Shown: positions 31,493 through 40,483, counted from the stretch's first letter. The stretch: DNA of 42,508 nucleotides from Flavobacterium sp. NRK1 (GCF_024054175.1 NZ_JAMXLA010000001.1:2670739-2713246); one strand, 5' to 3'. Numbers and translations: made by a program. The notes: a model not told the origin generated them from the letters alone.

Positions 31493-31900
31493 ATGAACAT
31501 TAATGGACCAATTGTACTGATCGAAGATGATGCAGATGAAGCGTTCATCCTCTGCGAGTTAATAAATGAAATAAGCCCTGCTAATAAAGTAATAGTGATC
31601 GCGGACAGTAGGAAAGCCGTACAGGTGTTGTCCTCTTGTGAAAAACCCTTTATTATCTTTAGCAGCATCAACCTGGCAGCATTAAACGGATTCCAGCTCC
31701 GTGAGCAGATACTCGTCAATACGGCCCTGGCGCGTAAGTGCTCCCCGTATATTTTTTACGCAGCAAGCAGTAATGATGAGATGCTCAGGCGTGTTTACGA
31801 TGTGAAGGCCAGCGGTTATTTCCACGATATTGCCGATTACAATCAACTGGGTCAAACCCTGTCCGGTATAATTGATTACTGGGTAAAGTGTGCAGTTTAA
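31493..31900 (+). CDS. Receiver-domain protein lacking the phospho-acceptor Asp (pseudo-receiver)
   Basis: Single-domain response-regulator fold of 135 residues. The acidic pocket is kept (IEDDADEA, E11-D13) and the overall strand/helix order is complete. At the phosphorylation site the usual FLDxNMP reads FSSINLA, so Ser58 replaces Asp. The conserved Lys of the TKP motif also seems lost: GYFHDIADY has Asp112 there. The switch Thr position is YAASS. It therefore should not take phosphate from a kinase in the normal way. It could work as a constitutive or ligand-gated receiver, or as a decoy in the pathway of the RR and kinase genes that follow 151 bp downstream. The frame is intact and coding-like, so this is not simple decay. 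Confidence 0.85.
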   Translation: MNINGPIVLIEDDADEAFILCELINEISPANKVIVIADSRKAVQVLSSCEKPFIIFSSINLAALNGFQLREQILVNTALARKCSPYIFYAASSNDEMLRRVYDVKASGYFHDIADYNQLGQTLSGIIDYWVKCAV

Positions 31901-32051
31901 TATTCCTCAAAGCACGAAAAATGAGGTATGGCTTGTATAATTTATGTTATCGGTCAAGAATGTTGTAAAGTACTGCAATAACACGTTAATAGCTAATTTA
32001 CTGTTGCAAATTGGAGTATATTTACCAGTTAATTAAAAATAATTGTGATCT

Positions 32052-32498
32052 ATGAGCAAACTATATAAACACGTGCTGTTGGCGGATGATGACCATGATG
32101 ACTGTGATATCTTTTCAGAAGTGTTCGCAGCATGCTTTCCCAACACTAAATTATCAATATCCAATGATGGTGGAAAACTGATGGACCACCTCAATCGGCC
32201 TCCAGAGCCCTTGGCCGATATTATATTCCTCGATCTGAACATGCCGATACTTACAGGCCCTGAATGCCTCCAGCAAATAAGGGATTCCAAACGGCTGAGT
32301 AATCATATTGTTATAATCTATACTACCAGCAGCAGTCCTGATGATGTTGAACGCATGTATGCTTTGGGAGCAAATTTCTTTATTACCAAGCCCACTGATT
32401 TTATGAAAATGGGAAAGCTGATTTCAAAAGCGATGGCCATGGCCAGTGCCACGGGCAGCAAACAGCCCGGTTACGATGACTTTTATATCACAGCTTAA
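32052..32498 (+). CDS. Single-domain response regulator (CheY-like)
   Basis: Stand-alone receiver domain of 148 residues with all catalytic residues: acidic pair in LADDDHDD (D12, D13), phospho-acceptor D61 in FLDLNMPILTGPE, switch Thr in YTTSS and Lys113 in FITKPTDF. It has no output domain, so it probably passes the signal by protein-protein contact or acts as a phosphate sink. It lies 18 bp before a PAS histidine kinase gene, which is the likely partner. It resembles the upstream pseudo-receiver only at the fold level. The C-terminal tail (GSKQPGYDDFYITA) is an extra. Confidence 0.93.
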   Translation: MSKLYKHVLLADDDHDDCDIFSEVFAACFPNTKLSISNDGGKLMDHLNRPPEPLADIIFLDLNMPILTGPECLQQIRDSKRLSNHIVIIYTTSSSPDDVERMYALGANFFITKPTDFMKMGKLISKAMAMASATGSKQPGYDDFYITA

Positions 32499-32516
32499 CA
32501 TCTAATTCTGACTCTA

Positions 32517-34004
32517 ATGACTATCCCAAACTCAATACACAAAGCGGTTTTAATGGAAGTAGTTAATACTGCACCCTTTCCTATCGGTGTGTATACCGGG
32601 TATGAGATGAAGATTGTGCTGGCTAATAAATCCATGATCAAAACTTACGGCAAGGGTGAGGACGTACTGGGCAAAAATTATACAGAGCTACTCCCTGAAC
32701 TCGAAAACCAGGCCATTTTTCAACAATTGAGGACTGTCTTGTCTACCGGTGTTCCTTTCGAAGCTAAGAATGCGCGCGTCGACATCCTGGTTGACGGGAT
32801 CTTAAAACCGCATTACTTTAACTATGATTTTACCCCTATTTTTGACCAAGACGGCCACGTGTATGGGGTGATGAATACCGCAGCGGAGGTAACAGCGCTG
32901 AACATTTCGCGCCTGCAGACCGTTGAGGCAGAGAAAAAACTCCGTATGGCAGTAGAGTCAAGCCAGCTTGGCACTTTCGAACTCGATCTGTCCACTGGGG
33001 CAGTTACAGCATCGGTACGTTTTTTCTCTTTATTTATATACAAAGGTGACTTTTTTAACCTGGCAAAGCTGACCCAAAATATTCTGGAAGACGATATACC
33101 CCGGTGGAATTCGGCGCTGGCCTCAATTACGGTTAAAGGACAAATGACCTGCGAGGTACGTCTAAAAATTAAGGATGGTCTGCGGTGGGTCCGCTTTTCC
33201 GGCGCGCTATCGGAAATTCCCGGCAGGGATGATACTCTAACTGGTATTGCACAGGACATTACCGAGGAAAAAAAACATTCGGCAGCACTCTCCAAATTAG
33301 TTGAGGACCGTACCAGGGATCTTCGCAGGTCCAACGACGACCTACGACAGTTCGGACATGTATTGAGTCATGACCTGAAGGAACCCGTACGAAAAATAGC
33401 AATGTTTGCCAACAGACTGAGGGAAGCAATCAATACGGGCGATATAAGCAGGCAGGTACAATACACTGAGAAAATCCAGCGGTGCTCACACCGGACTACT
33501 GATATGGTTGATGCCATATTGTTGTATTCCTCCAGCGACCGGGAGGCGATTTTTGAGCCTGTTGACCTTCATCTGGTAATGATAGCTGTACTAGAGGACC
33601 TTGAGCTTACCATACAGGAGAAAAAAGCTAAAGTTACCTATGAGGACCTTCCGGTTTTCAGAGGGTCTGAAATCCTGCTGTACCAGTTATTCTACAACCT
33701 GATCAGCAATGCATTAAAGTTTACGCGCTCCGGAACCGCTCCGGAGGTAAGAATATATACAAGGGAGGATAAAAATTGCTTGCGGCTCTACGTTGAAGAT
33801 AACGGTATTGGTATCGACGAACAATACTTCCAGAAAATTTTTAATACTTTCGAGCGGCTACACTCAAAAGATATGTATGAAGGAACCGGTCTGGGGCTGG
33901 CACTTTGCAAGAAAATCGTCGAAAGGCACAATGGTGAAATAAAAGCTGTGAACAAACAAAGTAGTGGGGCTCTTTTTGAAATACTCATGCCTTTGACGGC
34001 ATAA
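32517..34004 (+). CDS. PAS domain sensor histidine kinase, soluble
   Basis: Histidine kinase of 495 residues with no membrane helix, so the sensor is cytoplasmic. A first PAS domain covers about 13-128 (FPIGVYTGYEMKIVLANKSM then GKNYTELLPEL), and a second covers about 140-252 (LGTFELDLSTGAV to LTGIAQDITEEKK, the PAC motif). The dimerisation domain has the phospho-acceptor H285 in GHVLSHDLKEPVRKI. The ATP-binding domain has LFYNLISNALKFT (N box), VEDNGIGID (G1) and GTGLGLALCKKIVERHNGEI (G2). Kinases with this HDLKEP motif often pair with CheY-like single receivers, here the gene 18 bp upstream. The input signal is unknown. A complete, apparently functional kinase. Confidence 0.95.
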   Translation: MTIPNSIHKAVLMEVVNTAPFPIGVYTGYEMKIVLANKSMIKTYGKGEDVLGKNYTELLPELENQAIFQQLRTVLSTGVPFEAKNARVDILVDGILKPHYFNYDFTPIFDQDGHVYGVMNTAAEVTALNISRLQTVEAEKKLRMAVESSQLGTFELDLSTGAVTASVRFFSLFIYKGDFFNLAKLTQNILEDDIPRWNSALASITVKGQMTCEVRLKIKDGLRWVRFSGALSEIPGRDDTLTGIAQDITEEKKHSAALSKLVEDRTRDLRRSNDDLRQFGHVLSHDLKEPVRKIAMFANRLREAINTGDISRQVQYTEKIQRCSHRTTDMVDAILLYSSSDREAIFEPVDLHLVMIAVLEDLELTIQEKKAKVTYEDLPVFRGSEILLYQLFYNLISNALKFTRSGTAPEVRIYTREDKNCLRLYVEDNGIGIDEQYFQKIFNTFERLHSKDMYEGTGLGLALCKKIVERHNGEIKAVNKQSSGALFEILMPLTA

Positions 34005-34389
34005 TGATATAGAGTATACAAGTGGCCTAATTCTGATAGGGAAGCAGGAAAAGGAAGTGAAGGCCACAATGGCTCAATATTTATTATGTTGACATACTTA
34101 CTCCTGCAGCGCCAGCTTACAATTATCGTATATTGTTTTCACAAATAACACCTACAGCCTTACTTAAAAACGAAACCAGGAGCGTACAATTATGCAGCCA
34201 CCGGGTTTTATCTGCAACACATCACAACCTTTCTGAATGTGAACCAAAAACCTTCGCTAAATTCAAATCTATAATAGCAAAAATTTACCTGAGCTTTATT
34301 TTTAGCTACTGTTTTGTACTGAACCAGCTCTTTCACCATCCCCAAGGACGTCCCTTTCAGGATGAATTAATATTCATTCAACAAGGCTT
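34005..34389. other. Intergenic region between kinase and membrane-protein gene
   Basis: About 385 bp between convergent genes. A frame of 86 codons (34133-34393) crosses it but has no recognisable motif, no promoter-like box, and runs into the end of the gene on the other strand, so I do not call it. No strong terminator hairpin was seen. Confidence 0.5.
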
Positions 34390-34971
34390 TTAACGCTCCA
34401 CCCACAGTTTATTCATGCGTTTAGGGCCCTTAGGCACAGTAAAGAGTTTAAGGTATATTATAATACTTGTGATTACCAGACCCAATCCCGCAAAATTAGA
34501 GATCGTAGTAAAGAGGCCGGCAAAAAGCAATACCATTCCAAAGATAAGGGTCCGCTCAAAATAATATAAAAGTTTAACTGGTGAAAGGCTGTGCAGTCCG
34601 ATAGAATGTTTAAAAATTTCCTTGTCTATATCCAGCTGCGCTATAATAATCCAGACCAATGCCAAACCCATAATCAGTAATCCCATTATATTGACAAAAG
34701 GTTTGTCAAGCTGTGCTATCGGAATAAAAATGTAAATAAACCGGGGGAAAATGCTGTATGTTAAAGCCATAATGCCAAAACAAAGATAGAGTAGGGTATA
34801 CCAGAATCCTGCTCTTTTAAGTTTTTTGTACTCCTTTAACTCCTGTTCCGTTGTAATATGAATTTTTATCTTTCTTTGCCGCAGTTGCTTCCATAAAATA
34901 ATCAACCACACAGAAACCAATATAACGGCAAGTAGGTGCTCCTGTAATGTATAGTAATAGATCTGATTCAT
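34390..34971 (-). CDS. Integral membrane protein of unknown function, five helices
   Basis: Protein of 193 residues with about five predicted membrane helices (LLAVILVSVWLIILW; AGFWYTLLYLCFGIMALTYS; FVNIMGLLIMGLALVWIIIA; TLIFGMVLLFAGLFTTIS; FAGLGLVITSIIIYLKLF). A basic loop (KQLRQRKIKIHITTEQELKE) follows the first. The layout recalls isoprenylcysteine/phospholipid methyltransferase-like proteins, but the RHP signature of that group is missing, so I do not assign it. It lies 52 bp downstream of a YbdG-like channel gene on the same strand and is probably in one operon, which hints at a membrane or osmotic role. Confidence 0.65.
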   Translation of the reverse strand: MNQIYYYTLQEHLLAVILVSVWLIILWKQLRQRKIKIHITTEQELKEYKKLKRAGFWYTLLYLCFGIMALTYSIFPRFIYIFIPIAQLDKPFVNIMGLLIMGLALVWIIIAQLDIDKEIFKHSIGLHSLSPVKLLYYFERTLIFGMVLLFAGLFTTISNFAGLGLVITSIIIYLKLFTVPKGPKRMNKLWVER

Positions 34972-35023
34972 ATGGCTGTCTCCCTAAAGTTCAATTTATT
35001 GATAAAATTTAATAACTGGGCTT

Positions 35024-36304
35024 TCATACAAGAGCGCTAAAGGCTGTTGTGAAATTTTTTCCCGTTGGCTCCTGGAAGATATCTATACCAAAGAAAGGCG
35101 CGGTTGAGTACAGATGATCAAATATGTCCGCCTGTACCACTTCATATTCTTTCCAGTCCACAGTATCGGTAAAGCAATAGACCTCAAGTGGTATACCGCG
35201 GCTTTCATTGGGAAGCTGCCGGACCATGACGGTCATGTCCTGTTTTATCCTGGGGTGGCTCTCCAGATAATTTTCAATGTATCTTCTAAAAACCCCAATG
35301 TTTGTCATCCGGCGGCCATTGATTAGTACGGAGGTATCAATATTGTGCTTGATATTGTATTCTTCAATTTCCCCTTGGCGGTCCTCAATATAATCTTTGA
35401 CAAGATGGTACTTTTTATAATCTTCCTGCATTGCAGCATCAACCAATTTTACGGAATGGACATCGGCAAATAGCGCTCTTTTGATTCTTCTTCCGCCGCT
35501 TTGCTGCATGCCCCTCCAGTTCTTAAAACTATCGGTAATAAAATAATAGGTAGGTATGGTAGTAATTGTCTTATCCCAATTCTGAACTTTTACCGTATTC
35601 AAATTAATGTCCAAGACATCACCATCAGCGTTAAATTTAGGCATTTCCACCCAGTCCCCCACACGTACCATATCATTTGATGACATTTGTACGCTGGCTA
35701 CCAGACCTAAAATAGTATCTTTAAAGACCAATAACAATATAGCGGTCATTGCGCCAAAGGCGCTTAAAAAATATATTGGTGATTTATCCAACAGTATAGA
35801 GAGTACCAATATGAGCGTGACAATATACAGCAGTATCCGCACAAGCTGAAAGTAGCTGGTCAGCGGCTTATCTTTGAAAGCAGGATGCCTCGAGAGCCCA
35901 TGTTCGATAACTTTCAGCAATGCAAAGAATATGGTCATGCTTACCACTATGAGATAAGTGTCAGTCAGCCTTATTACTGTGGGTAATATTCCGGTGTAAT
36001 CAGCGAAGATTCGTGGTGCAACTATACGTACAACGATTGCCGGTGTAATATGGGCGAGATTGTCAAATACCCTGGTATCAGCGAGCCAGTCATCCCATGT
36101 AAAAGAAGTTTTTTTAAATGTTCTGTATAAAAAATGGACAATTAGCCACCGTGTTATTAAAAAGACAATTGAAGAGAAGAGCAGTAAGACAATTAAAAAA
36201 AGCAATAGCCTGGCAAAGCTGACCCATTGTTGTGAAATCCCTATATTTATTAATACTAATTCTGTTTGGTGCTCAAGGTTATCGATCCAACTCATAATTT
36301 GCAA
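35024..36304 (-). CDS. Mechanosensitive ion channel, MscS family, YbdG-like
   Basis: MscS-type channel of 426 residues, most like the YbdG (MscM) subgroup. N-terminal helices (FARLLLFLIVLLLFSSIVFL and others) precede the pore region AFGAMTAILLLVFKDTILGL and the start of the beta domain MVRVGDWVEMPKFNADGDVL. YbdG-specific segments are visible: TVKVQNWDKTITTIPTYYFI, then DSFKNWRGMQQSGGRRIKRA, and RMTNIGVFRRYIENYL. Such channels release solutes when membrane tension rises. The gene starts divergently from small envelope genes at 36528, with about 220 bp between them. It is followed by the five-helix membrane protein gene 52 bp on. A high-confidence family call. Confidence 0.94.
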   Translation of the reverse strand: MQIMSWIDNLEHQTELVLINIGISQQWVSFARLLLFLIVLLLFSSIVFLITRWLIVHFLYRTFKKTSFTWDDWLADTRVFDNLAHITPAIVVRIVAPRIFADYTGILPTVIRLTDTYLIVVSMTIFFALLKVIEHGLSRHPAFKDKPLTSYFQLVRILLYIVTLILVLSILLDKSPIYFLSAFGAMTAILLLVFKDTILGLVASVQMSSNDMVRVGDWVEMPKFNADGDVLDINLNTVKVQNWDKTITTIPTYYFITDSFKNWRGMQQSGGRRIKRALFADVHSVKLVDAAMQEDYKKYHLVKDYIEDRQGEIEEYNIKHNIDTSVLINGRRMTNIGVFRRYIENYLESHPRIKQDMTVMVRQLPNESRGIPLEVYCFTDTVDWKEYEVVQADIFDHLYSTAPFFGIDIFQEPTGKNFTTAFSALV

Positions 36305-36527
36305 TTATGTAAAATTTCAGGCAAAGTTAGCCAAAATGATATGCCTGACCCAATGATCCGTATTCTTTTTGACAGGCTTAGTAGCTAAGCATTGCCCTGG
36401 TGCTTTTAAAAATTTGATCAAATACAGAGCTGTTTTCTGCAGCAAATGCCGGCGAATATAGCTCTTGTCACTGACTGGCCGAATAGAAATACGTGACATT
36501 ATAAAAAAAATTTTATCTTTGAAAAAT

Positions 36528-36875
36528 ATGAAGAGGCTCCAATATGTACTACTAACTGTATTTATCTGCTTTGCTGTCCACTGCTACAGCAGGTCAGACA
36601 ACAATGTTCACTACAGTTATACGGCGCAAAAGGAGCATATTTTCAGTTTTGACCATACCGCCTCCCAGGCAGTACAGGTTACTTTTTATACCGGCTTGAA
36701 AGATATACAAAATGGTAAGGACAACCCTGTACATGCTGTCTTTACAACTATTTTTTCCAATGGTGGTAATGCCGGTACTTTACAGCGGATTGTTATTTCT
36801 TTAATGGGTAAAGTACCTGATAATATTAAAGAAAAACTTTTAACACTACTGTATCCCTTTCACAATTTCTGGTAG
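36528..36875 (+). CDS. Small secreted protein of unknown function
   Basis: I do not recognise this protein of 115 residues. It has a signal peptide (MKRLQYVLLTVFICFAVHCY). The cysteine at the end of it is preceded by His and so is a poor lipobox; periplasmic export is more likely than lipidation. The mature part reads NNVHYSYTAQKEHIFSFDHT, then VHAVFTTIFSNGG, with no known motif. ATG 36528 is chosen over an in-frame start at 36465 because the signal sequence begins there. It is followed after 80 bp by another small envelope gene on the same strand. Confidence 0.55.
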   Translation: MKRLQYVLLTVFICFAVHCYSRSDNNVHYSYTAQKEHIFSFDHTASQAVQVTFYTGLKDIQNGKDNPVHAVFTTIFSNGGNAGTLQRIVISLMGKVPDNIKEKLLTLLYPFHNFW

Positions 36876-36955
36876 TTGGTATTTCCCTGCAGGATATGCG
36901 TCGCTGTATCCTGCCGAAGAATTAAATACATTACTAACTATCTAAGAAAATTACA

Positions 36956-37411
36956 TTGGATTCATCATCTCTTTTTATAGGGCTCATTATAGTCCTGGTA
37001 TGTCTGTTGCCTTTATTGTTCGTTATACGTTCAAAAAGGAAAAACAATTTAAAAATCAATACAATCTTCAATAGCATCGGAACGCCTTTCAGGCCGACGA
37101 TTAAAGAGCTTCATGTTAATAAGCTATTTGCCCTGGACAGGGAAAATAAAATCTTCCTTTTTGCCAATATTGACCGCGGCCGGGATGTGCATATTGTCCG
37201 CCTTGACACTGTCGGAAAGGCTGCTTTGGAAGAAATTACTATCGGTGTCGAAAAAAAGATATTTTTCGTATTCAATATACCCGGTGGTACTGACCAGAGA
37301 ATCACTATATATGACACTTCAGTAGACGCTTTACATGCTACGTACTGGCATGAAAATAAAGTTATGGCCCAAAGGTGGTTAAAGCTGCTGGAAGAACATA
37401 TTGCTTACTAG
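36956..37411 (+). CDS. Membrane-anchored small protein of unknown function
   Basis: Protein of 151 residues with a TTG start. One N-terminal helix (FIGLIIVLVCLLPLLFVI) is followed by a basic stop-transfer stretch (RSKRKNN), so the rest should be cytoplasmic. The soluble part is a small alpha/beta-like domain: NKLFALDRENKIFLFANI, DVHIVRLDTVGKAALEEI and DQRITIYDTSVDAL. I know no family for it. An alternative ATG in the frame would remove the helix, so TTG is preferred. It lies between the secreted-protein gene and the lipoprotein/antiporter pair, with a large perfect inverted repeat just downstream. Confidence 0.6.
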   Translation: MDSSSLFIGLIIVLVCLLPLLFVIRSKRKNNLKINTIFNSIGTPFRPTIKELHVNKLFALDRENKIFLFANIDRGRDVHIVRLDTVGKAALEEITIGVEKKIFFVFNIPGGTDQRITIYDTSVDALHATYWHENKVMAQRWLKLLEEHIAY

Positions 37412-37463
37412 GCCTTCCTTTATCCCGGGTCAGGAGGAGAAAACACTTTCAATATACTATTTA

Positions 37464-37515
37464 GTTGTGCCGGCATCCTCAAGCGGTACAGCCCGCTTGA
37501 GGATGCCGGCACAAC
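37464..37515. repeat. Perfect 23-bp inverted repeat (large hairpin)
   Basis: Left arm 37464-37486 starts GTTGTGCCGGCATCCTC and ends AAGCGG; the right arm 37493-37515 is its exact reverse complement; the loop is 6 nt (TACAGC). It is far more GC-rich than its surroundings. No T run follows on either strand, so it is not a standard terminator. It lies between two plus-strand genes, 52 bp after one and 130 bp before the next. Confidence 0.9.
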
Positions 37516-37645
37516 GGGCGGTAAAATAGAACTTCGTCTTAAAACAAGGCATAAAAGTATCTGTTGCTGGCTCTGATGGCCTGCCGGCCCTGGTGCTTTG
37601 GGCAGTTATTGCAATATTACCCGATTAAATTTAAAAGAAATCATT

Positions 37646-38236
37646 ATGAAAAAATTTCTAATACTACTAATACTACCTGCGTTCTTACTAGTTATTGGCT
37701 CCTGCGACCACAGGAGGGAGAGCGACTTGCTGCAAAGAGAAGAAGCCGTTAAAGCCAGGGAACTTGAATTTGAAGAAAAAGAAGCGGATTACAAATCCCT
37801 TTTGAAAATGCGCGACAGCCTTTTGACTGCAAAAGTCAGAGCCAAAACCAATGATATGGTTACCGATGCACCCATCTTACCCGATAGTTTGGCCCAGAGC
37901 TGGAACAGTAAAATGGTCTGCAGGGAATCGAATTGCGGGACTTATGTAATCGGCGACCAGCGCACAGAAATCTGGAAATTTACCTCTGATTCTGCGGGCA
38001 GCTATGCAAATGTTATCAGTAATAATAAGCTACTACGCAGGTATACAATTAACTATAGCAGTGATAAAATATTCCTTGAATCCACAGGTGACAGCATTTC
38101 AGAAAGAAAGGCAAGGGTCGATATCGTACTTGATGATATTAGGAAAGACATAATGAAAGGTACACAGAAAATAAAAGGGGAAAAAGACTGTACAACAACA
38201 TTCTCGGTAGAACTTACCCCCTCACAAAAAAAATAA
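37646..38236 (+). CDS. Coiled-coil lipoprotein of unknown function, paired with antiporter gene
   Basis: Lipoprotein of 196 residues. The signal peptide ends VIGSC (lipobox, C20), followed by DHRRESD. Residues about 26-65 form a charged coiled coil (LLQREEAVKARELEFEEKEA). The C-terminal part, with a Cys pair in MVCRESNCGTYVIGDQRTEI, looks like a small beta domain (NNKLLRRYTINYSSDKIFLE). Start ATG 37646 is preferred over one 48 bp upstream, as the signal peptide starts there. The antiporter gene begins 3 bp after its stop, so the two are translationally coupled. A periplasmic sensor or stabiliser of the antiporter is possible; that is inference. Confidence 0.7.
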   Translation: MKKFLILLILPAFLLVIGSCDHRRESDLLQREEAVKARELEFEEKEADYKSLLKMRDSLLTAKVRAKTNDMVTDAPILPDSLAQSWNSKMVCRESNCGTYVIGDQRTEIWKFTSDSAGSYANVISNNKLLRRYTINYSSDKIFLESTGDSISERKARVDIVLDDIRKDIMKGTQKIKGEKDCTTTFSVELTPSQKK

Positions 38237-38239
38237 TTT

Positions 38240-40360
38240 ATGCTGTTAAGTATACATCATATCAGTCTTCCGGTAGAAGACCCATTATTGAAATTTCTTA
38301 TAGAACTAATTATCATCTTATGTATTCCTTTAGTACTCAATAAAATAAAAATACCGCATTTGCTGGGCCTGCTTATTGCCGGTGCTGTTGTTGGCCCTAA
38401 CGGATTAAATATCCTTTCCAGAGATTCAAGTGTAGTGGTTACCGGCACCACCGGACTATTGTATATCATGTTCCTGGCCGGACTGGAGATAGACATGGGT
38501 GATTTTAAAAAGAATAAATGGAAAAGTATTACTTTTTCGTTTTATACCTTTACAGCCCCTTTTGTGCTGGGCCTTGCCGGGGGGTATTATATCCTTAAGT
38601 TTTCACTATTGACCGCAGTCTTATTTGCCAGCCTGTTTTCCTCCCATACCCTAATTGTATATCCGATGATAAGCAAATTAGGAATAGCTAAAAACCGTGC
38701 GGTAAATATAACTGTAGGAGGCACTATGATTACTGATGTGCTCTCTCTGGTCGTTTTAGCAGTTGTTGTAGGTATGTCCCAGGGAGCTGTGGGTACAGTA
38801 TTCTGGATCAGGCTTTCCATTTCGATGCTTGTATTTGCCCTTATCGTATTGTTTGTTTTTCCGATCCTCGGACGATGGTTTTTCAAAAATGTTGAAGACA
38901 AAATTTCGCAATATATTTTTGTCATTGTAATGATCTACCTCGCTGCGTTGCTGGCTGAAATTGCAGGTATTGAAGCTATCATCGGAGCATTTTTTGCCGG
39001 ATTGGCCTTTAACAGGCTGATACCCCATAGCTCTTCGCTTATGAACAGGGTAGAATTTGTCGGTAATGCTATATTTATACCTTTTTTCCTTATAAGCGTT
39101 GGCATGCTGATCGATTTCAATGCATTTATCCAGAGCTGGCAGACTTTAGGCGTCGCAGCTGTGATGCTTATAGCCTCTATAGGGGGTAAGTACATTGCAG
39201 CGATTTTGACAAAAAAAACATTCAGGCTTACCAAAGATGAAGGACAGCTGATTTTTGGTATGAGTGCTGCCTCTGCTGCAGCGACCCTGGCCTCGGTAAT
39301 GGTGGGCTACAATATTATCATAGGGGAAAATTCAGCAGGAGAGCCTATACGTTTACTCAATGAATTTGTTCTTAACGGGAGTATACTGTTAATATTAATT
39401 TCCTGTACGATCTCTTCCTTTGTTGCAATGTCAAGCGCCGAAAAGATAGCGGACAATGATAAGGAAGAAACTGTATCGGGTACTAATGAAAAAAAAGAAA
39501 ATATTTTGTTGGCAGTAAACCATTTCGAAACGGTAGACCAGGTTGTTAATCTTGGCTTGCTGGTCAAGACAGTGTCCAATAAAGACCGTCTTTTTGCCCT
39601 TAATATTATTAATGAAGACGAAAACGAATCCTCTTCCCGAAACGCTGAAAAAATATTGGGTTCCGCTGTGACAATGGCCGCCGCCGCCGATATTGCACTC
39701 CATCCTATCACCAGGCATGATAGTGATGTTGTTACAGGTATCAACAATGTAGTGAAAGAAAAACAGATTACCGACCTGATCCTGGGGCTCGTGCAGGAAA
39801 AGGGATTTTCTTCCTCGTTTATATATAACCTTTATAATGGCTTACTGCAAAATAAAGATATAAATGTGATCGTATACCGTGCTGTACAGCCTGCAGCAAC
39901 TATCAAAAAGTATGTGGTATTGATCCCTGCTAACGCGGAACGGGAATCCGGATTTTTTCTATCGTTGTTAAGGGTATGGAATATTGCAAAAAACTCCGGT
40001 GCAAAGATGGATTTTTACTCGAATGCCAAAACAATGCACATCTTAAAGCGCATAGCCAAGAAGGTCAATATTGATGCAAGGTTTTGGATAACGAAAAGCT
40101 GGCAGGAAGCGCAAAGTGCTGCCTATGGGCTGGGAGAGGACCAGGGATTGATACTGTTGATGGCAGAAAGAGGTATGCCTTCCTACTTTTCGCAAATGCG
40201 TACCGTCCCGGAACTACTGAACAAAAATCTTAATGATAACAACTATATATTGATTTATCCATCCTCAGAAAACGAAAACCTCTTTAGTGAAAAACGTGCA
40301 GTCAGCAATAATGATGATTTTGTTGAGATCGGAAAAATTATAGGAAAGATTTTCAGGTAG
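38240..40360 (+). CDS. CPA2 family cation:proton antiporter with C-terminal universal-stress-like domain
   Basis: Monovalent cation/proton antiporter (CPA2; KefB/NapA-like) of 706 residues. About twelve membrane helices fill residues 1-400, including KIPHLLGLLIAGAVVGPNGL, YIMFLAGLEIDMGDFKKNKW, and the helix FASLFSSHTLIVYPMISKLG. AGIEAIIGAFFAGLAFNRLI is the conserved discontinuous-helix region. The C-terminal 280 residues are cytoplasmic and start ENILLAVNHFETVDQVVNLG; this part resembles universal stress protein domains rather than the RCK/TrkA-N domain of KefB. It should exchange Na+ or K+ for H+. It follows the lipoprotein gene by 3 bp and a weak hairpin ends the transcript. Confidence 0.92.
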   Translation: MLLSIHHISLPVEDPLLKFLIELIIILCIPLVLNKIKIPHLLGLLIAGAVVGPNGLNILSRDSSVVVTGTTGLLYIMFLAGLEIDMGDFKKNKWKSITFSFYTFTAPFVLGLAGGYYILKFSLLTAVLFASLFSSHTLIVYPMISKLGIAKNRAVNITVGGTMITDVLSLVVLAVVVGMSQGAVGTVFWIRLSISMLVFALIVLFVFPILGRWFFKNVEDKISQYIFVIVMIYLAALLAEIAGIEAIIGAFFAGLAFNRLIPHSSSLMNRVEFVGNAIFIPFFLISVGMLIDFNAFIQSWQTLGVAAVMLIASIGGKYIAAILTKKTFRLTKDEGQLIFGMSAASAAATLASVMVGYNIIIGENSAGEPIRLLNEFVLNGSILLILISCTISSFVAMSSAEKIADNDKEETVSGTNEKKENILLAVNHFETVDQVVNLGLLVKTVSNKDRLFALNIINEDENESSSRNAEKILGSAVTMAAAADIALHPITRHDSDVVTGINNVVKEKQITDLILGLVQEKGFSSSFIYNLYNGLLQNKDINVIVYRAVQPAATIKKYVVLIPANAERESGFFLSLLRVWNIAKNSGAKMDFYSNAKTMHILKRIAKKVNIDARFWITKSWQEAQSAAYGLGEDQGLILLMAERGMPSYFSQMRTVPELLNKNLNDNNYILIYPSSENENLFSEKRAVSNNDDFVEIGKIIGKIFR

Positions 40361-40421
40361 TACGCAGGCACGTTAAAAAGGGTTCCGGGTAAATTAAACG
40401 GGAAAGTAAATTTCATACTAC

Positions 40422-40450
40422 AATAAAAAGGTAATTTCAGGACCTTTATT
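40422..40450 (+). terminator. Weak hairpin after the antiporter gene
   Basis: AAAGGT / ACCTTT stem (ending in TATT), about 9 nt loop, flanked by A and T runs. Low GC, so termination may be partial and read through into the tatA-like gene is possible. Confidence 0.4.
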
Positions 40451-40483
40451 TATTAATTCATATTTTTAAACTGTATAAATGCT

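Noticed and set aside
32822..33334. Minus-strand frame of 170 codons inside the kinase gene
   Set aside because: A long antisense frame over a clearly coding PAS kinase; Arg/Ser-rich composition is typical of a shadow.
34133..34393. Plus-strand frame of 86 codons
   Set aside because: Lies in the gap between convergent genes and overlaps the end of one of them; no motif, no promoter element, mixed composition.
35607..36356. Several plus-strand frames of 80-98 codons inside and before the channel gene
   Set aside because: Antisense to the YbdG-like gene, no motifs.
38587..39747. Minus-strand frames of 90-146 codons inside the antiporter gene
   Set aside because: Antisense to membrane helices of a certain gene; several such frames overlap each other, as expected by chance.
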